In this document: positions 1 to 10,698 of the stretch, in pieces
Numbering within the stretch: the first letter of the stretch is position 1
Layout of the letters: every line of letters begins with the position of its first letter
Source of the DNA: Nageia nagi
Taxonomy: Eukaryota; Pinophyta
NCBI GenBank assembly: GCA_050084985.1
Contig: JBITNC010000001.1
Span: 13,082,001 to 13,146,000, forward strand
Length of the DNA stretch: 64,000 bases
Direction of reading: 5' to 3'
Position numbers and translations under genes: made by a program
The notes under the pieces: model-generated
Told to the model about the DNA's origin: nothing
Seen by the model: the letters and a program-made list of their open reading frames with translations, nothing else
Databases searched by the model: none

Positions 1-2090
1 GAAGATTAGAGCATAATGGAAGATCAAGTAGAAATTAAAGATATGGTTGTTTCCTTTTATAAAAAACTCCTCACAAAGTCATTGGAGGAAGATTACAATG
101 CAGCTCAAGAGCTCTTAGAAAATATCCACCACCTAATTACTAAAGAAGACTCCCTAAAATTATAGGCTCCATTCTTAAAGGAGGAAATCATTGCTACTAT
201 CTTCATGATGGACAAAGATAAGGCCTCTAGTCTTGACAAATTCCCTACCAAATGTTTTCACCATTTTTGGGGAATTATTAGAGAGGATGTCATCAAAGTA
301 GTCCAATAATTTTAGAGACATAATACACTACTTAAAATTTGGAATACAACCTTTTTAACTCTCATCCCAAAATTCCAAGGTACTACCAACCTAAAAAACT
401 TTAGGCCTATCAATCTATGTAATGTTGTCTACAAAATCATCACTAAATTACTCACTAACATATTAGTTGGTATCCTCCCTAAGATAATCTCCACATAGTA
501 GGATGGATTTTTTAGAGATAGACAAATCTATGATGGGATTATTCTGATGCATGAACCTCTACACTCTATCAAAGCATCAAAAGAAGAAGCAATGATCATT
601 AAACTTGATATGTAAAAGGCCTATGATAGGGTATCTTAGAAATTCTTAGACCAAGCATTGGAAAAGTTTGGCTTTTAGGACTAATGGAGGACATGGGTCT
701 AGATATTCATCTCCACAACCACTTTCTTGGTGCTTTTCAATGGGGAAGCCATAGGTTTCTTCACTCATCAAGAGGATTGAGGCAAGGAGATCCCCTATCA
801 CCTTATTTATTTATCATCATGGTCGAAGCATTTAGATGACCCCTTAAGAAAGATTGCCAAAATGGGATCCTAAGAGGGATAATAACATCCTAAAATAACT
901 CCCCCATCACTCATCATCAATTCATGGATGACACTATTCTAATTGGTAGAGCTAGCATCAAGGAAGCTTGAATAATGAAATCTATTTTAGATAAATATGA
1001 AGTAGATTCTAATCAAAAGGTGAATTATGATAATACTAGCATTTTATTTTTCAATACACCACCTAAGAAAAGTAATATAATATCTCATATATTCCAATGT
1101 TAGTTGGGATTGCTTCATACCTCTTGTCTTGGTATGCCTCTTTTTAAGGGATGCATTCAACTCAATTTTTGGTACAAAGTCATGGATAGATTAAAGAGTA
1201 AAATGGTTGAGTGGAAGGGCATTATACTTGTCATGGTTGGGAAGATTCAACATGCTAAGGAATCCCTCCAAAGCATACCTATATACATGGCTAGAATATT
1301 TAAGATCCATGCCCTAATGGCAGAGAAGATTGATCAAATCTATAGAAACTTCATATGGACTAGCACAGAGGAAAAAAGGAGAATGCCTTTGGTCTCTAAG
1401 GAGAAGGTTTACCAAAAAAGGATGAGGGTGGATTTGGGATCATGCATATAAGATTATTCAATCAATCCATGTGTATGAAACTTGCTTGGAAGATCTACCA
1501 AAATGAAGAAAGATAATGGGTAAAAATTTGCAAAAACAAATATATAGAAAGGGTCAATAGCTTTCTTAGTTTGCATAATCCCCCTAAAGGATCTTCCTTT
1601 TGGAATGGATTAGTAAAGGTGAGGGATTATATTGCTATCCAAGCTATATGGTAAGTTAATAATGTTCAAACAATTTTAATCTAAGATGAAAAATGGCTTG
1701 GACCTACTTCCCTTGCAAACCAACTTGAGTTACATCCTTTGATGATTTGGTCTAAAACCATAATTGGGCTTAAGATTTTTTACTACATTTCCCATAATGA
1801 TGGTAGCACCCATTGGAACATTTCAATCCTTAAGAATCCCATTATTGCTAAATTAAGTAATCAATGTCTTTAGAAACTTGATAGAATCCCCCTATATCCC
1901 TCCTAAAAAGTGGATTTCCTCTACTAGATTAATGAGAAAGGAAACAAAGTTGAATACTTCATAAAACTCAACTATAACTTTCTCAATCAAAATCATATGG
2001 ATCAAAGGAGGCATCTATGGTCTAATGTCTATTTCAAAGGTCTAATCCTCAAAATAGTGAGCTTTCTCTAAGCCGTAGTGCTCAATTCAT
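1..2090 (+). pseudogene. LINE (non-LTR retrotransposon) ORF2 remnant: reverse transcriptase plus zf-RVT tail
   Basis: Decayed ORF2 of a plant LINE, cut by the window edge on the left. Reading three shifting frames one finds the RT blocks in order: a fingers block with FRPINLCNVVYKIITK near 410, the palm block KAYDRVSW-like near 620 (W is TAG), GLRQGDPLSPYLF near 780, the catalytic FMDDTILIG near 925, YLGMPLFKG-like near 1130, then the thumb and linker region. From about 1190 the WKG...KIQ...IPIY region leads into a zf-RVT-like tail up to about 2090. There are at least fifteen in-frame stops and some frameshifts, and most stops replace Q (CAG/CAA to TAG/TAA) or W (TGG to TAG). The longest open stretch is 115 codons (1104-1451). 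No poly-A tail or target duplication is seen. It is non-functional. Confidence 0.9.
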
Positions 2091-2309
2091 TGATAGCTTT
2101 GATAATGGCTGGGTCATAATTGGCATCATCTGGGTCAACCTCATAATGGAAGCTATTGCTAAAGTACAGACATTTTTTAGCTACCATTTAGTTTCTTTTT
2201 GGATACCACTAGGTCATAGCTAGGTAGCAATTTCAACTCCATTGAAACCATTTTTGTGATCAATTTTTGAGATCTAATTTAAAACCCATTTTTGATAATA
2301 TAATTTACC

Positions 2310-3660
2310 CTTTATTATCATTGAAAGAGATGGAATTAGCAAATAAACTATAATCCTTGAATTCACTAAGACTTTGAGAAATAAAGTTCTACAATGGATT
2401 ATGAAATATAAGAAAATAACTTTGAACTACAAAATTAAGATGTGGGAAACAATTAGAGATGCTTTCAAATTTGAATACCATTTTCCTAAATTTAGGATGG
2501 AAAATGTTAGCAAAATGAGGGTATTAGTTTAACTACCTAGAGAAAGTGTAAAAGAGTTTGATAAAAGATTAAAAGCTAACCAAAGAAGACTTTAAGAACC
2601 CATGATGAAAAAAATACTAAGTATTTTATTTCTATATTAAGATCCCATACAAGGCAAGCCATTGAGCAAAATCATCCAACCTACATTGAGGCACTTAAAG
2701 TTCTCATTGAAATTGTATCCCAACCCTAGAGATCTAAAGGATTAGATGGAATCAACCAAGATACTAAATAAAAAATTGAAATGATTACTAAATAATTATA
2801 TAATTTACCCATACATTAGACAACTACCCCATTAAGAAGACAAATTTGGTGTCAACTTTGTGCGAAAGAAGGCCATGTTGCTATAGAGTATCCCACTTGG
2901 AAAATACCTAGACCAAAATATTATGAAAATTCTAGAACTATAGGTACACATTCTACCTAGGATTATCTTATACAAAGAGCTTGATAATGAGACATGAATG
3001 ATATGTTAGGATCCAATTGTAGGAAATGTGGGTCTATGAATTACTTGACTGACCAATTTTGGGGAAATGAATTCCTCAATGATATTGAGAGGGACCTCAA
3101 ACAAAATTCTAGACATTATGTTTTTTAACACCAATCAATGACCTATCAAAGGCCTACACCCATTGATTCATATGTGAAGATGATATCACTTATTTTCCCA
3201 TGGTAGCTGCAACTCAAGTACCAATTAACAATGCGAATGAAGGTTACAATCAATGGAATGGAAGAAGTAGAGGAGGAGACTATAGTGGTGTATATAATAA
3301 CTATGGTAGAGGAAAAGGATAATTCAAAGTGTGTTACAATTATGAAAATCCATCCCATAGATAGTTTGAATGCACACAACCATGATCACACCTAAAGTGC
3401 CATACTAGCATCAACATAATATCCATAGATATGATAACTTTCCCAAATTATTTAACAATATTTGGGAGAAACACAAACCTAAAGGGAAATCATATAAACT
3501 ACCACCACCACCTCCACCAAATATCTATATGCTAAGAAGATTTCCTTTATCCATAGCCAATCATGTAGCACACATCAAGAAATCATCAAATCAAGCTACC
3601 AAGGATAAAGAAAAAGTGAATTATTGAATAATTAATTCTTCAATGAATATCAAAGCTATC
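2310..3660 (+). pseudogene. Ty3/gypsy Gag remnant with three zinc knuckles
   Basis: Fragment of an old LTR-element Gag in three frames. A capsid-like stretch (WETIRDAFKFEYHF...) lies at 2440-2600. Three nucleic-acid-binding knuckles follow: 2850-2891 (C-x2-C-x4-H-x4-Y), 3018-3059 (C-x2-C-x4-Y-x4-F) and 3332-3373 (C-x2-Y-x4-H-x4-C, in another frame). Each has lost at least one ligand. A proline-rich linker follows at about 3500. The sequence stops where the G1 LTR begins, so this was the target of G1 insertion. The junction with the LINE near 2.1-2.3 kb shows no recognisable feature. The Ty3 assignment rests on Gag architecture only, as no pol is present. Confidence 0.6.
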
Positions 3661-3938
3661 ACATAATGTAGACACCCAAAATAACTCCTATTTCAAAATT
3701 TAGAAGGACATAAAAATAAAGCATTATTGTAAAATTTATAATAAAAGCAAAATCCTAGTATCTAAATCTGAATGTTGATGACCCATACTAGATGCCAATG
3801 TTCAACACCCAAATGCTAGTGACTCTATGATTAGAAAAATCAAAATAAAAATGGCAAGTTGTTAATGAATTCTCCAAAAATCCATGGATTAAGGATGACT
3901 CATCACCAATCTTTTCCATTCGAGCACTAGATAATAAC

Positions 3939-5390
3939 TGTTGATTAAGATTGTGTAATATATGCGCCATGAACAATCTTAACCAAAGTAAATCAGGAAC
4001 AGACTATGGTGATAGTCTGATCTCCGAAGAAGGTTGGTTCCTTATACATTGGGTGTAGGAGAAGTAATAGGAAAGAAAATAAAAAGGAGTAGAGTGCGAG
4101 GAATTTAAGCAAAAAGGAGTAGAGTGCGAGGAATTTAAGCAAAAAGGCTTAAGGTAACAAGAGAGAAAGCAAAGGTGGATCACTAGTTTAGTGCAGGCTT
4201 TCACAGTGTGTGAAACCTTGGCCTGAATCTAGTGTAGCAACTACAGTACAAGATCTCACTCTCTAATAGTTTCCCAGCTTTACTCTACCATGTAGCAAAC
4301 ATAGTTATACTAGCAACTCATAATTATCATTTAGGAAACAAGCCAAGCTACCACGATGTAACCAAATTAAGAATGATAATTACGAGTGCTAGATAAGAAA
4401 GGTCAAGATGGTATCATATTACTAATAAAAACTACAGGTCTTCAAGAACAAATGTAAAGAGCAATACTAGGCTTCCGACCCTTCTTTCACTTTATTTTCA
4501 TATACTTAATGCTATAGTAATAATAGTTACAAGAATTGCAGAATAGAAACATTTACAAAAATGGCTTCAAGATTCTAGCCTTCTTTTAACTGATACTACC
4601 TACATACACCACTTGGTAGAATATTACAAAAATTGGGCAAATTACAGAAGATACGGCTTCTTGACAACTATGATCTAACCTCTTGCTGGCATCATCTCTT
4701 CCATGATATTCTATTTACTAGCTTCGGCTATTCGATCCCCTTTACTGACCTCATCTCTACATTCTGGAATGCTCTACTCATCGGCTCTGGCTATTCGATC
4801 ACTCCTCACTAACCTCATCACTTCTGAGACCTAGTTTCATTCAAAAATGTGAACATCGTTCTCCTCATGATGTCATCTCTAACCTCTGGAATGTTTTACT
4901 CACTGGCTCTAGCTATTTGATCGCTCCTTGCTGACCTCATCACTTTCGGGATCTAGTTTTGGGTTAAGGCTTGAAATCACTGATGTCATCTCTTCTGGAA
5001 CACTTTATTTACTGACCCTAGCTTCTCAATTCCCCTTATTGACCTCATCATCTCTGGAACCCAGTCTTTACCAAAACATGATTGTCTTATCCTCCATGAC
5101 ATCATCATTTTATTTTAGAATGCTTTACTTCTGGAACACTTAATTTATAGGCTCTAGCTTCTTCGATTGTCTCTTACTGACCTCACCTCCTCCAGAACCT
5201 GGGCTTTTCCACAAATAAGCTTTATCCTTTCTTCTATGATGTCATCATTTCATTCTAGAATGCTTTATCTACTGACTTTGACCTATTTTGTTTGCTCCAG
5301 AAAAACTCCTAAGGATCTTAAAATGAACTCATGATTGCAAGTAAAGTACATCAGGGCTTTAATAAAGAATTTATTATGTATGAATATACA
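3939..5390 (-). repeat. D1 3' LTR (1452 bp)
   Basis: Direct repeat of 7191-8609, by eye roughly 90-95% identical. It begins (minus strand) TGTATATTCATAC and ends CTTAATCAACA. A 30-bp segment is tandemly duplicated at 4081-4110 and 4111-4140, whereas the other LTR has one copy, which explains most of the length difference. The U3 part, 4690-5300, carries degenerate repeats. Confidence 0.88.
4690..5300 (-). repeat. Degenerate tandem repeats in the D1 U3 region
   Basis: Five or so imperfect units of about 100-140 bp. Each contains a TGATGTCATC-like block, a TCTGGAATG block, a GGCTCTGGCTATTCGAT-like block and a TGACCTCATC block. The same array is present in the other D1 LTR at about 7900-8500. 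Its position in U3 and its repeated near-palindrome suggest enhancer repeats, but that is inference. Confidence 0.6.
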
Positions 5391-5399
5391 TTATGGCAA

Positions 5400-5690
5400 C
5401 CTCTGGGGGAAAATTTTGCCTTTATCAAAGAGGAATTTAGAACTCAATTTGAAAAATAATACCAATGCATTTAGCTACTACATAGGGTCTGAAACCACAT
5501 GGATTCGAATTTTTGTGTTTCCCTTATTTAGCTCTATCCTCATCCCATTTCAATACTAAATCTCCTTCTCTGAAAGTATCTGGAGTTGATTTTTGACCAT
5601 CGAACCACCTTTTACTATTTCATTTCTTCTCTAGAGGTCTTGATATGATTGATTCTGGAGCTCTTTTGGGATTCAACTTTTCTTTTTGGA
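5400..5690 (-). pseudogene. D1 integrase C-terminal tail
   Basis: Minus-strand reading gives KRWFDGQK...F..GDLVLKWDEDRAK..GKH...GPYVV, the chromodomain-less C-terminal domain typical of plant Ty3 integrases. It aligns with the tail of G7 integrase (KWFNKKKSSLFKFEVKDIVL, KWDEERAKPKKY). Nothing of the catalytic core is present. It sits between the gag remnant and the 3' LTR, so the deletion removed everything from late gag to late integrase. Two or three stops interrupt it. Confidence 0.72.
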
Positions 5691-5795
5691 ATATCGAAAA
5701 CTAGGGGTTTTTCCCTCATCCTGTTTCCACAGCAAAAACTCCTATACCTGCTGGTGCAAAATTCATCAGGTTCACATCTCAGCTTATGTCGTCAG

Positions 5796-6867
5796 CTACA
5801 CCAGGCGAGGAATGCCCCCACTTCTTGATAAATATTCTTGGTATTGATAAACAGGACATGTTGCTTGCTCATGAGCATCATTACAGGCCAAACACAAACT
5901 AGAGGTTGACCCAGAAGAGGAAGCTTGGCTTACATCCTCATTCAACACATGCTGAGCTTTTTCTATAGCAGGATAAGGATATCTTCTTGCATTGCTTTGT
6001 CTACTTAGAATGGTAATCTGGTTTGCCATACTTCTACATAAGTTTTGAAGTTCCTGAATCTCCATCGATGAAGTTGCCCCTTGATTCATATTAGGCTGAT
6101 GAGAGGCTGGTAAGGCCAAGGGAGCTCTAGGGACTGGCAAGGTTGATGGCCATCGTTGGATAGGGGCAAGGATACTGGCTAGTGGTGGAGCCAAACTAAT
6201 TGCTTGAGGTCTCAAAATTTGCTGTTGGGAGTTATTGGAAAATAAGGCATTGGCATGCAACTTGGCAATTTTCCAACTATAATAAGATAGGATTCAGTAT
6301 ATACTGCATGTCTATAGACCTCCGGGAAAGTATTTACTTCGGAATTTTGGATTTGTAGAGAGAGATCTAGAGGAAAGGCTCTCAGGTAATACATTAAGGC
6401 TTGAAATTGCTGAGGCCTGACTGGCATGGGGACTCTCACCCAAGTTTTTTGGAATCTAATATTGAAATTAGGGATATTTTCTTACTCATATCCTTTGATT
6501 GAAGTGAACTGTGTTAACGAGGAAAAGGGATCTCCTAATTCATTAAATTCCAAGATAAAGGGCTCTGCTAGCTGAGCCCAAGTGTTTATAGATCCATTAG
6601 GAAGGCCCCTGTACCAATCTAGGACCTTTCCCTTGAAATATAAAGCCAGTAATCTCACCATGACATCTTCATGCTTTCATGCTGGATATTATGAATCTTA
6701 GCTAGGCTAGCTACATCAACATAATGCTCATAAGCTATTTTCTTTGAAGTTGCATCAAACTCCAGAAGGGTTTTGAAAACATTTGCTGGGATGTCATGCA
6801 ACACTGATAGGGCTATTGGTACTCCATTGTCCCATTCCAGATAAATATTCTGAGCTGGATTAGCCAT
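5796..6867 (-). pseudogene. D1 Gag
   Basis: Retrotransposon capsid/nucleocapsid polyprotein. The first open segment starts at 6867 (MANPAQN...), then a frameshift near 6655 leads to the capsid core, which includes LYFKGKVLDWYRGLPNGS and INTWAQLAEPF. The next segment (6439-6212) holds the PVRPQQFQALMYYLRAFP block. The last (6260-5796) is P/A-rich and ends with CLACNDAHEQATCPVYQY, a knuckle C-x2-C-x4-H-x4-C that is intact. Three frames and at least two stops mean no Gag can be made from it. The capsid core closely parallels that of G7 Gag at 62.4-62.65 kb, which supports a common family. Confidence 0.85.
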
Positions 6868-7161
6868 TTTAGGAGAGGTATTTCTAGTATGAAGATTGGT
6901 ATGATTCTAGCTTGGTAAAGGATTTTAGGGAGTTGATACTATTCAGAGACTTGGACTTGATCAGGGTCTTTCTCTTAGGAGTATCTAACATTCTAAAATT
7001 TGGTGCTTCTTTTGCTGCTCTGGTTTTAGATCTAGTCCACATAAACTCCAGGTTGCAAAAGAAAATGAAAGGTTCAAAAGCACATATGATATTTACAAAT
7101 AATTTGCTTTAATACACACCATAGATAGTGCTTTAGCAGAGTCACCAATAAGTTTCTTTGT

Positions 7162-7180
7162 GTCCCACTGGGCGTGCCAA
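7162..7180 (-). promoter_or_regulatory. D1 primer-binding-type sequence
   Basis: On the minus strand, 10 bases after the 5' LTR end, TTGGCACGCCCAGTGGGAC. This is the conserved block just inside the 5' LTR where a tRNA primes minus-strand synthesis. A decayed equivalent is at 63103-63121 in G7. The tRNA was not identified. Confidence 0.65.
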
Positions 7181-7190
7181 AAAGAAATAC

Positions 7191-8609
7191 TATTGATTAA
7201 GATTGTGTAATATTGCACCATGAACAATCTTAACCAAAGTAAATCAGGAACAGACTATGGTGATAGTCTAATCTCCGGAGAAGGCCAGTTCCTTATACAT
7301 TAGGTGTAGGAGAAGTAACAAGAAAGAAAATAAAAAGGAGTAGAGTGCGAGGAATTTAAGCAAAAATGCTTAGGGTAACAAGAAAGAAAGCAAAGGTGGA
7401 TCACTAGTTCAGTGCGGGCTTTCACAGTGTGTGAAACCTTGGCATGAATCTAGTGTAGCAGCTACAGTACAAGCTCTCACTCTCTAATAGTTTCACAGCT
7501 TTACTCTACCATGTAGCAGACACAGTTATACTAGCAACTCATGATTATCATTCAGGAAACAAGCCAAGTTGCCACGATGTAACCAAATTAAGAATGATAA
7601 TTACGAGTGCTAGACAAGAAAGGTCAAGATGGTATCATATTACTGATAAAAACTACAGGTCTTCGAGAACAAATGTAAAGAGCAATACTAGGCTTTTGAC
7701 CCTTCTTTCACTTTATTTTCATATACTTATACTGCAGTAATAACAGTTACAAGAATTGCAGAATAGAAACATTTACAAAAATGGCTTCAAGATTCTAGCC
7801 TTGTTTTAATTGATACTACCTACATACGCCACTTGGTAGAATATTACAAAAACTAGGTAGATTGTAGAAGATACAGCTTTCTTGACAACTATGATCTGAC
7901 CTCTTGCTGGCATCATCTCTTCCATGATATTCTATTTACTGGCTTCGGCTATTTAATCCCCTTTACTGACCTCATCTCTACATTCTGGAATGCTCTACTC
8001 ACCGACTTCGGCTATTCGATCACTCCTCACTGACCTCATCACTTCTAGGATCCAGTTTCATCCAAAAATGTTAACATCATTCTCCCCGTGATGTCATCTC
8101 TAACCTCTGGAATGTTTTACTCACTGGCTTCGACTATTTGATCGCTCCTTGCTGACCTCATCACTTCCAGGATCCGATTTTGGGTTAAGGCCTGAAATCG
8201 TTGATGTCATCTCTTTCGAACACTTTATTTACTAACCTCGGCTTCTCAATTCCCCTTGCTAACCTCATCATCTTTGGAACCCGATTTTACCAAAACATGA
8301 CTATCTTATCCTCCGTGACATTATCATTTTATTTTGGAATGCTTTACTTCTAGAACACTTAATTTACAGGCTCTGGCTTCTTCGATTATCTCTTGCTGAC
8401 CTCACCTCCTCTGGAACCTGGGCTTTTCCACAACTGAGCTTTATCCTTTCTTCTATGACATCATCATTTCATTCTGGAATGCTTTATCTACTGACTCTGG
8501 CCTATTTTGTTTGCTCCAGAAAAACTCCCGGGGATCTTAAAATGAACTCATGATTGCAAGTAAAGTACACCGGGGCTTTAATAAAGAATTTATTATGTAT
8601 GAATATACA
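7191..8609 (-). repeat. D1 5' LTR (1419 bp)
   Basis: Partner of the left LTR. Its inner end reads TATTGATTAAG where the left copy has TGTTGATTAAG, so the terminal dinucleotide is mutated. The outer end is followed by the target duplication ATAAC. Confidence 0.88.
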
Positions 8610-8688
8610 ATAACCATGACAACATTGGATAAGCTTTTTTATCTTGATTTTTGTCTCCAAAATGGAAACTTCTCTAGTTTCTTCAATC

Positions 8689-8698
8689 TATAAATAAA
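8689..8698 (+). promoter_or_regulatory. G1 LTR TATA box
   Basis: TATAAATAAA in the second part of the G1 LTR. The same CTATAAATA(G/A)A word occurs at the equivalent point of the G2 LTR (41191-41202, minus) and the OG LTRs (40261-40270 and 19733-19742, minus), so it is the likely core promoter of this LTR family. Confidence 0.6.
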
Positions 8699-10698
8699 CC
8701 TTCAACATTGAAGAAAAGAACCCCAATTTGAAGTAAGAAACTCTATCAAAATCCACTTAGAACTTTAGAAGAGTTAAGTACTTTATTTATGCTCTTGTTC
8801 ATGTATTTTAGCTTAGTTCTTCATATTTTTACATGAGTAAGTATGTTTGATGGTTTGTTTTGGCATGTGTACAGGGCCCATAGGTGCTGAGGAATAGAAT
8901 ATTGAAGGTTTATTGAGACAATAACAACAAGGGAACAAGAGATTGAGTGAAAATAAAGTAGGAGATGAGATTTAATGAGGAACAAAATCCGATTACAAAA
9001 ATACCAATGACTACATATTGAACACCAATTATTAGAGATAGTCATTGATGACTTCATCTAGAATAGCAACAACTTTGTAAAAACCCAAGAGGCTCTAAAA
9101 CACTATTTTGTAAAATCCCTTATGGAAAAGCACACCAAATCTAAATATTCATGACTATACATTTGAGATCTACCCAAAAGTAATAAAAAATATATTTATT
9201 ATAATATTATTTATCTTGTTTGCTAATAAGGTTTCTTTTTGGGTAGTACATTCTAGCATTAGAAGGAGGGCCCCTTGCATGCAAAATGACATTAGTGATA
9301 AAATATTAGGGGTTTCTTGGGGTTTTTATGACTAGTTATTTTTTTCATATCTTGTGATTTTGAGTCTAATTAAGTTTCTTTTTGTTCTATATTTTTCTAG
9401 TTCTTGTAATAGAATCGTCAATGATTAGGTATTGAACATCAGTGGTTGGATAAGGATGCCAATGATTGAGTTGAAATGCTATCATTTTAAAAAATAGAGA
9501 TGGCATTTTTAATTCTTATCAATATATGAAGAACAATGTAGGAACTTAAGGATGAGGATCATGAACTAGCCCCCTATTTTTTATCCCTTTTCTCATAGTG
9601 CATATAAGAGGGTAGTTAATATTAATGATAAAAATGCATTAGTTTAACATTGTTATTATTTAATTCTAAAGTTCCATTTACTTGGTTATTAGGTAGGGGT
9701 GATGCAAACCAAAACACTTCACTTAATAACTTTTTCTATCTCACCCACTTATGTTCTCCCTTTGCACTAAAAAATGATTTGAGGTGATCATTATGGATTG
9801 GATAGGAAAAGGGGAAATGAACTTTTATTTTTTCACATCATCACATTAATTTGGTAAATGAATATACACTATGTTAGTTCCACACCTGGAAGGGGTAATT
9901 AACTATTACTAAATTTGAAATGAATTTAAGGTAAATGAGTTGGGTTTAAGGTAGAATATAATACACTAAATTGGTTAATGAATATGGTGGTTATGCTCAC
10001 ACATTAAAAATTATTTACTTATTCGCCCTTACCACATCGAAAGATGGTCGAAGGATAATGTGACTCGTAAAGAGAGGAAACAAACTTACACCATAATAGT
10101 CTTACTTGTATTCCCTTACCATGCCAAAAGGTGTTTTAAGGTTGATGTGATTCATAATGAGGGGGAAAAACTTGCATTAAAGAAAAATTTGCTCAAATTA
10201 AAGGCTCTTTACTTATCTGCCCTTACTATGTTGAAAGGTGGTCAAAGGTAAATTATGACTTGTAAGGAGAGGAAATAAACCACACCTAAATACTTTCACT
10301 ATTAGAAGAGTTAATGAACCTCATTAAATGGTAATGAATCTCATGGGTTGACTAGATCAAGATATACACTAATTAAAACATTGTTTAAATCACATAAAAA
10401 AGTGTTAATCAATGTACATGTATATTTGGGAGGTTTAGAATTTGCATCTATAAGTAATTTATTTTAGTTAAATGCACATTCATAAGGCCTAGTAAAATGA
10501 GCATCAATGAGTTGGAGGTTATTACCAACCATTGATTCTTATCTTCTTATGCTCCAATCGATAAAATATAATAAGCCTTAGAGCTAAAACTTGGAGATGA
10601 ATATCAAGTTCATAGGTTAGAATTCATTACTTTTCAATGAACAACTATAAAAAAAGGGGGATATACTTGGATTTAATTATCAAGGTAGTTCTCAACAG

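Larger units (their letters stand above)
3939..8609 (-). mobile_element. D1: internally deleted Ty3/gypsy element, full length with TSD
   Basis: Two direct repeats of 1452 and 1419 bp bound a 1.8-kb interior. The 5-bp target duplication ATAAC (3934-3938 and 8610-8614) proves a single insertion into the G1 LTR. The interior on the minus strand holds a primer-binding-type sequence (7162-7180), gag (about 6867-5800) and only the C-terminal tail of integrase (about 5690-5400). Protease, RT, RNase H and the integrase core are missing. D1 is therefore a non-autonomous deletion derivative, probably mobilised in trans. Its PBS and Gag resemble those of G7 at the right end of the window. Confidence 0.88.
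3667..9250 (+). repeat. 5' LTR of element G1, split by D1
   Basis: The LTR starts TGTAGACACCC at 3667, matching the LTR starts at 41552, 40692 and 20166 on the other strand, and ends GGGTAGTACA at 9250, matching the reverse-complement LTR end at 19042. Element D1 plus its 5-bp duplication interrupts it, so the original LTR was 3667-3938 joined to 8615-9250, about 908 bp. The second half aligns with the G2 LTR through the TATA region (8689-8698). The flank before 3667 is CATAA. No partner duplication was found because the far end of G1 is not in the window. Confidence 0.8.

Noticed and set aside
1104-1451. A 115-codon plus-strand frame that could be called a gene
   Set aside because: Its residues are the post-RT region of LINE ORF2, with RT motifs upstream in shifted frames.
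2310-3660. Endogenous pararetrovirus (caulimovirid) remnant because of repeated zinc knuckles
   Set aside because: No movement protein, protease or RT of that type is present, and the Gag-like context favours an LTR element.
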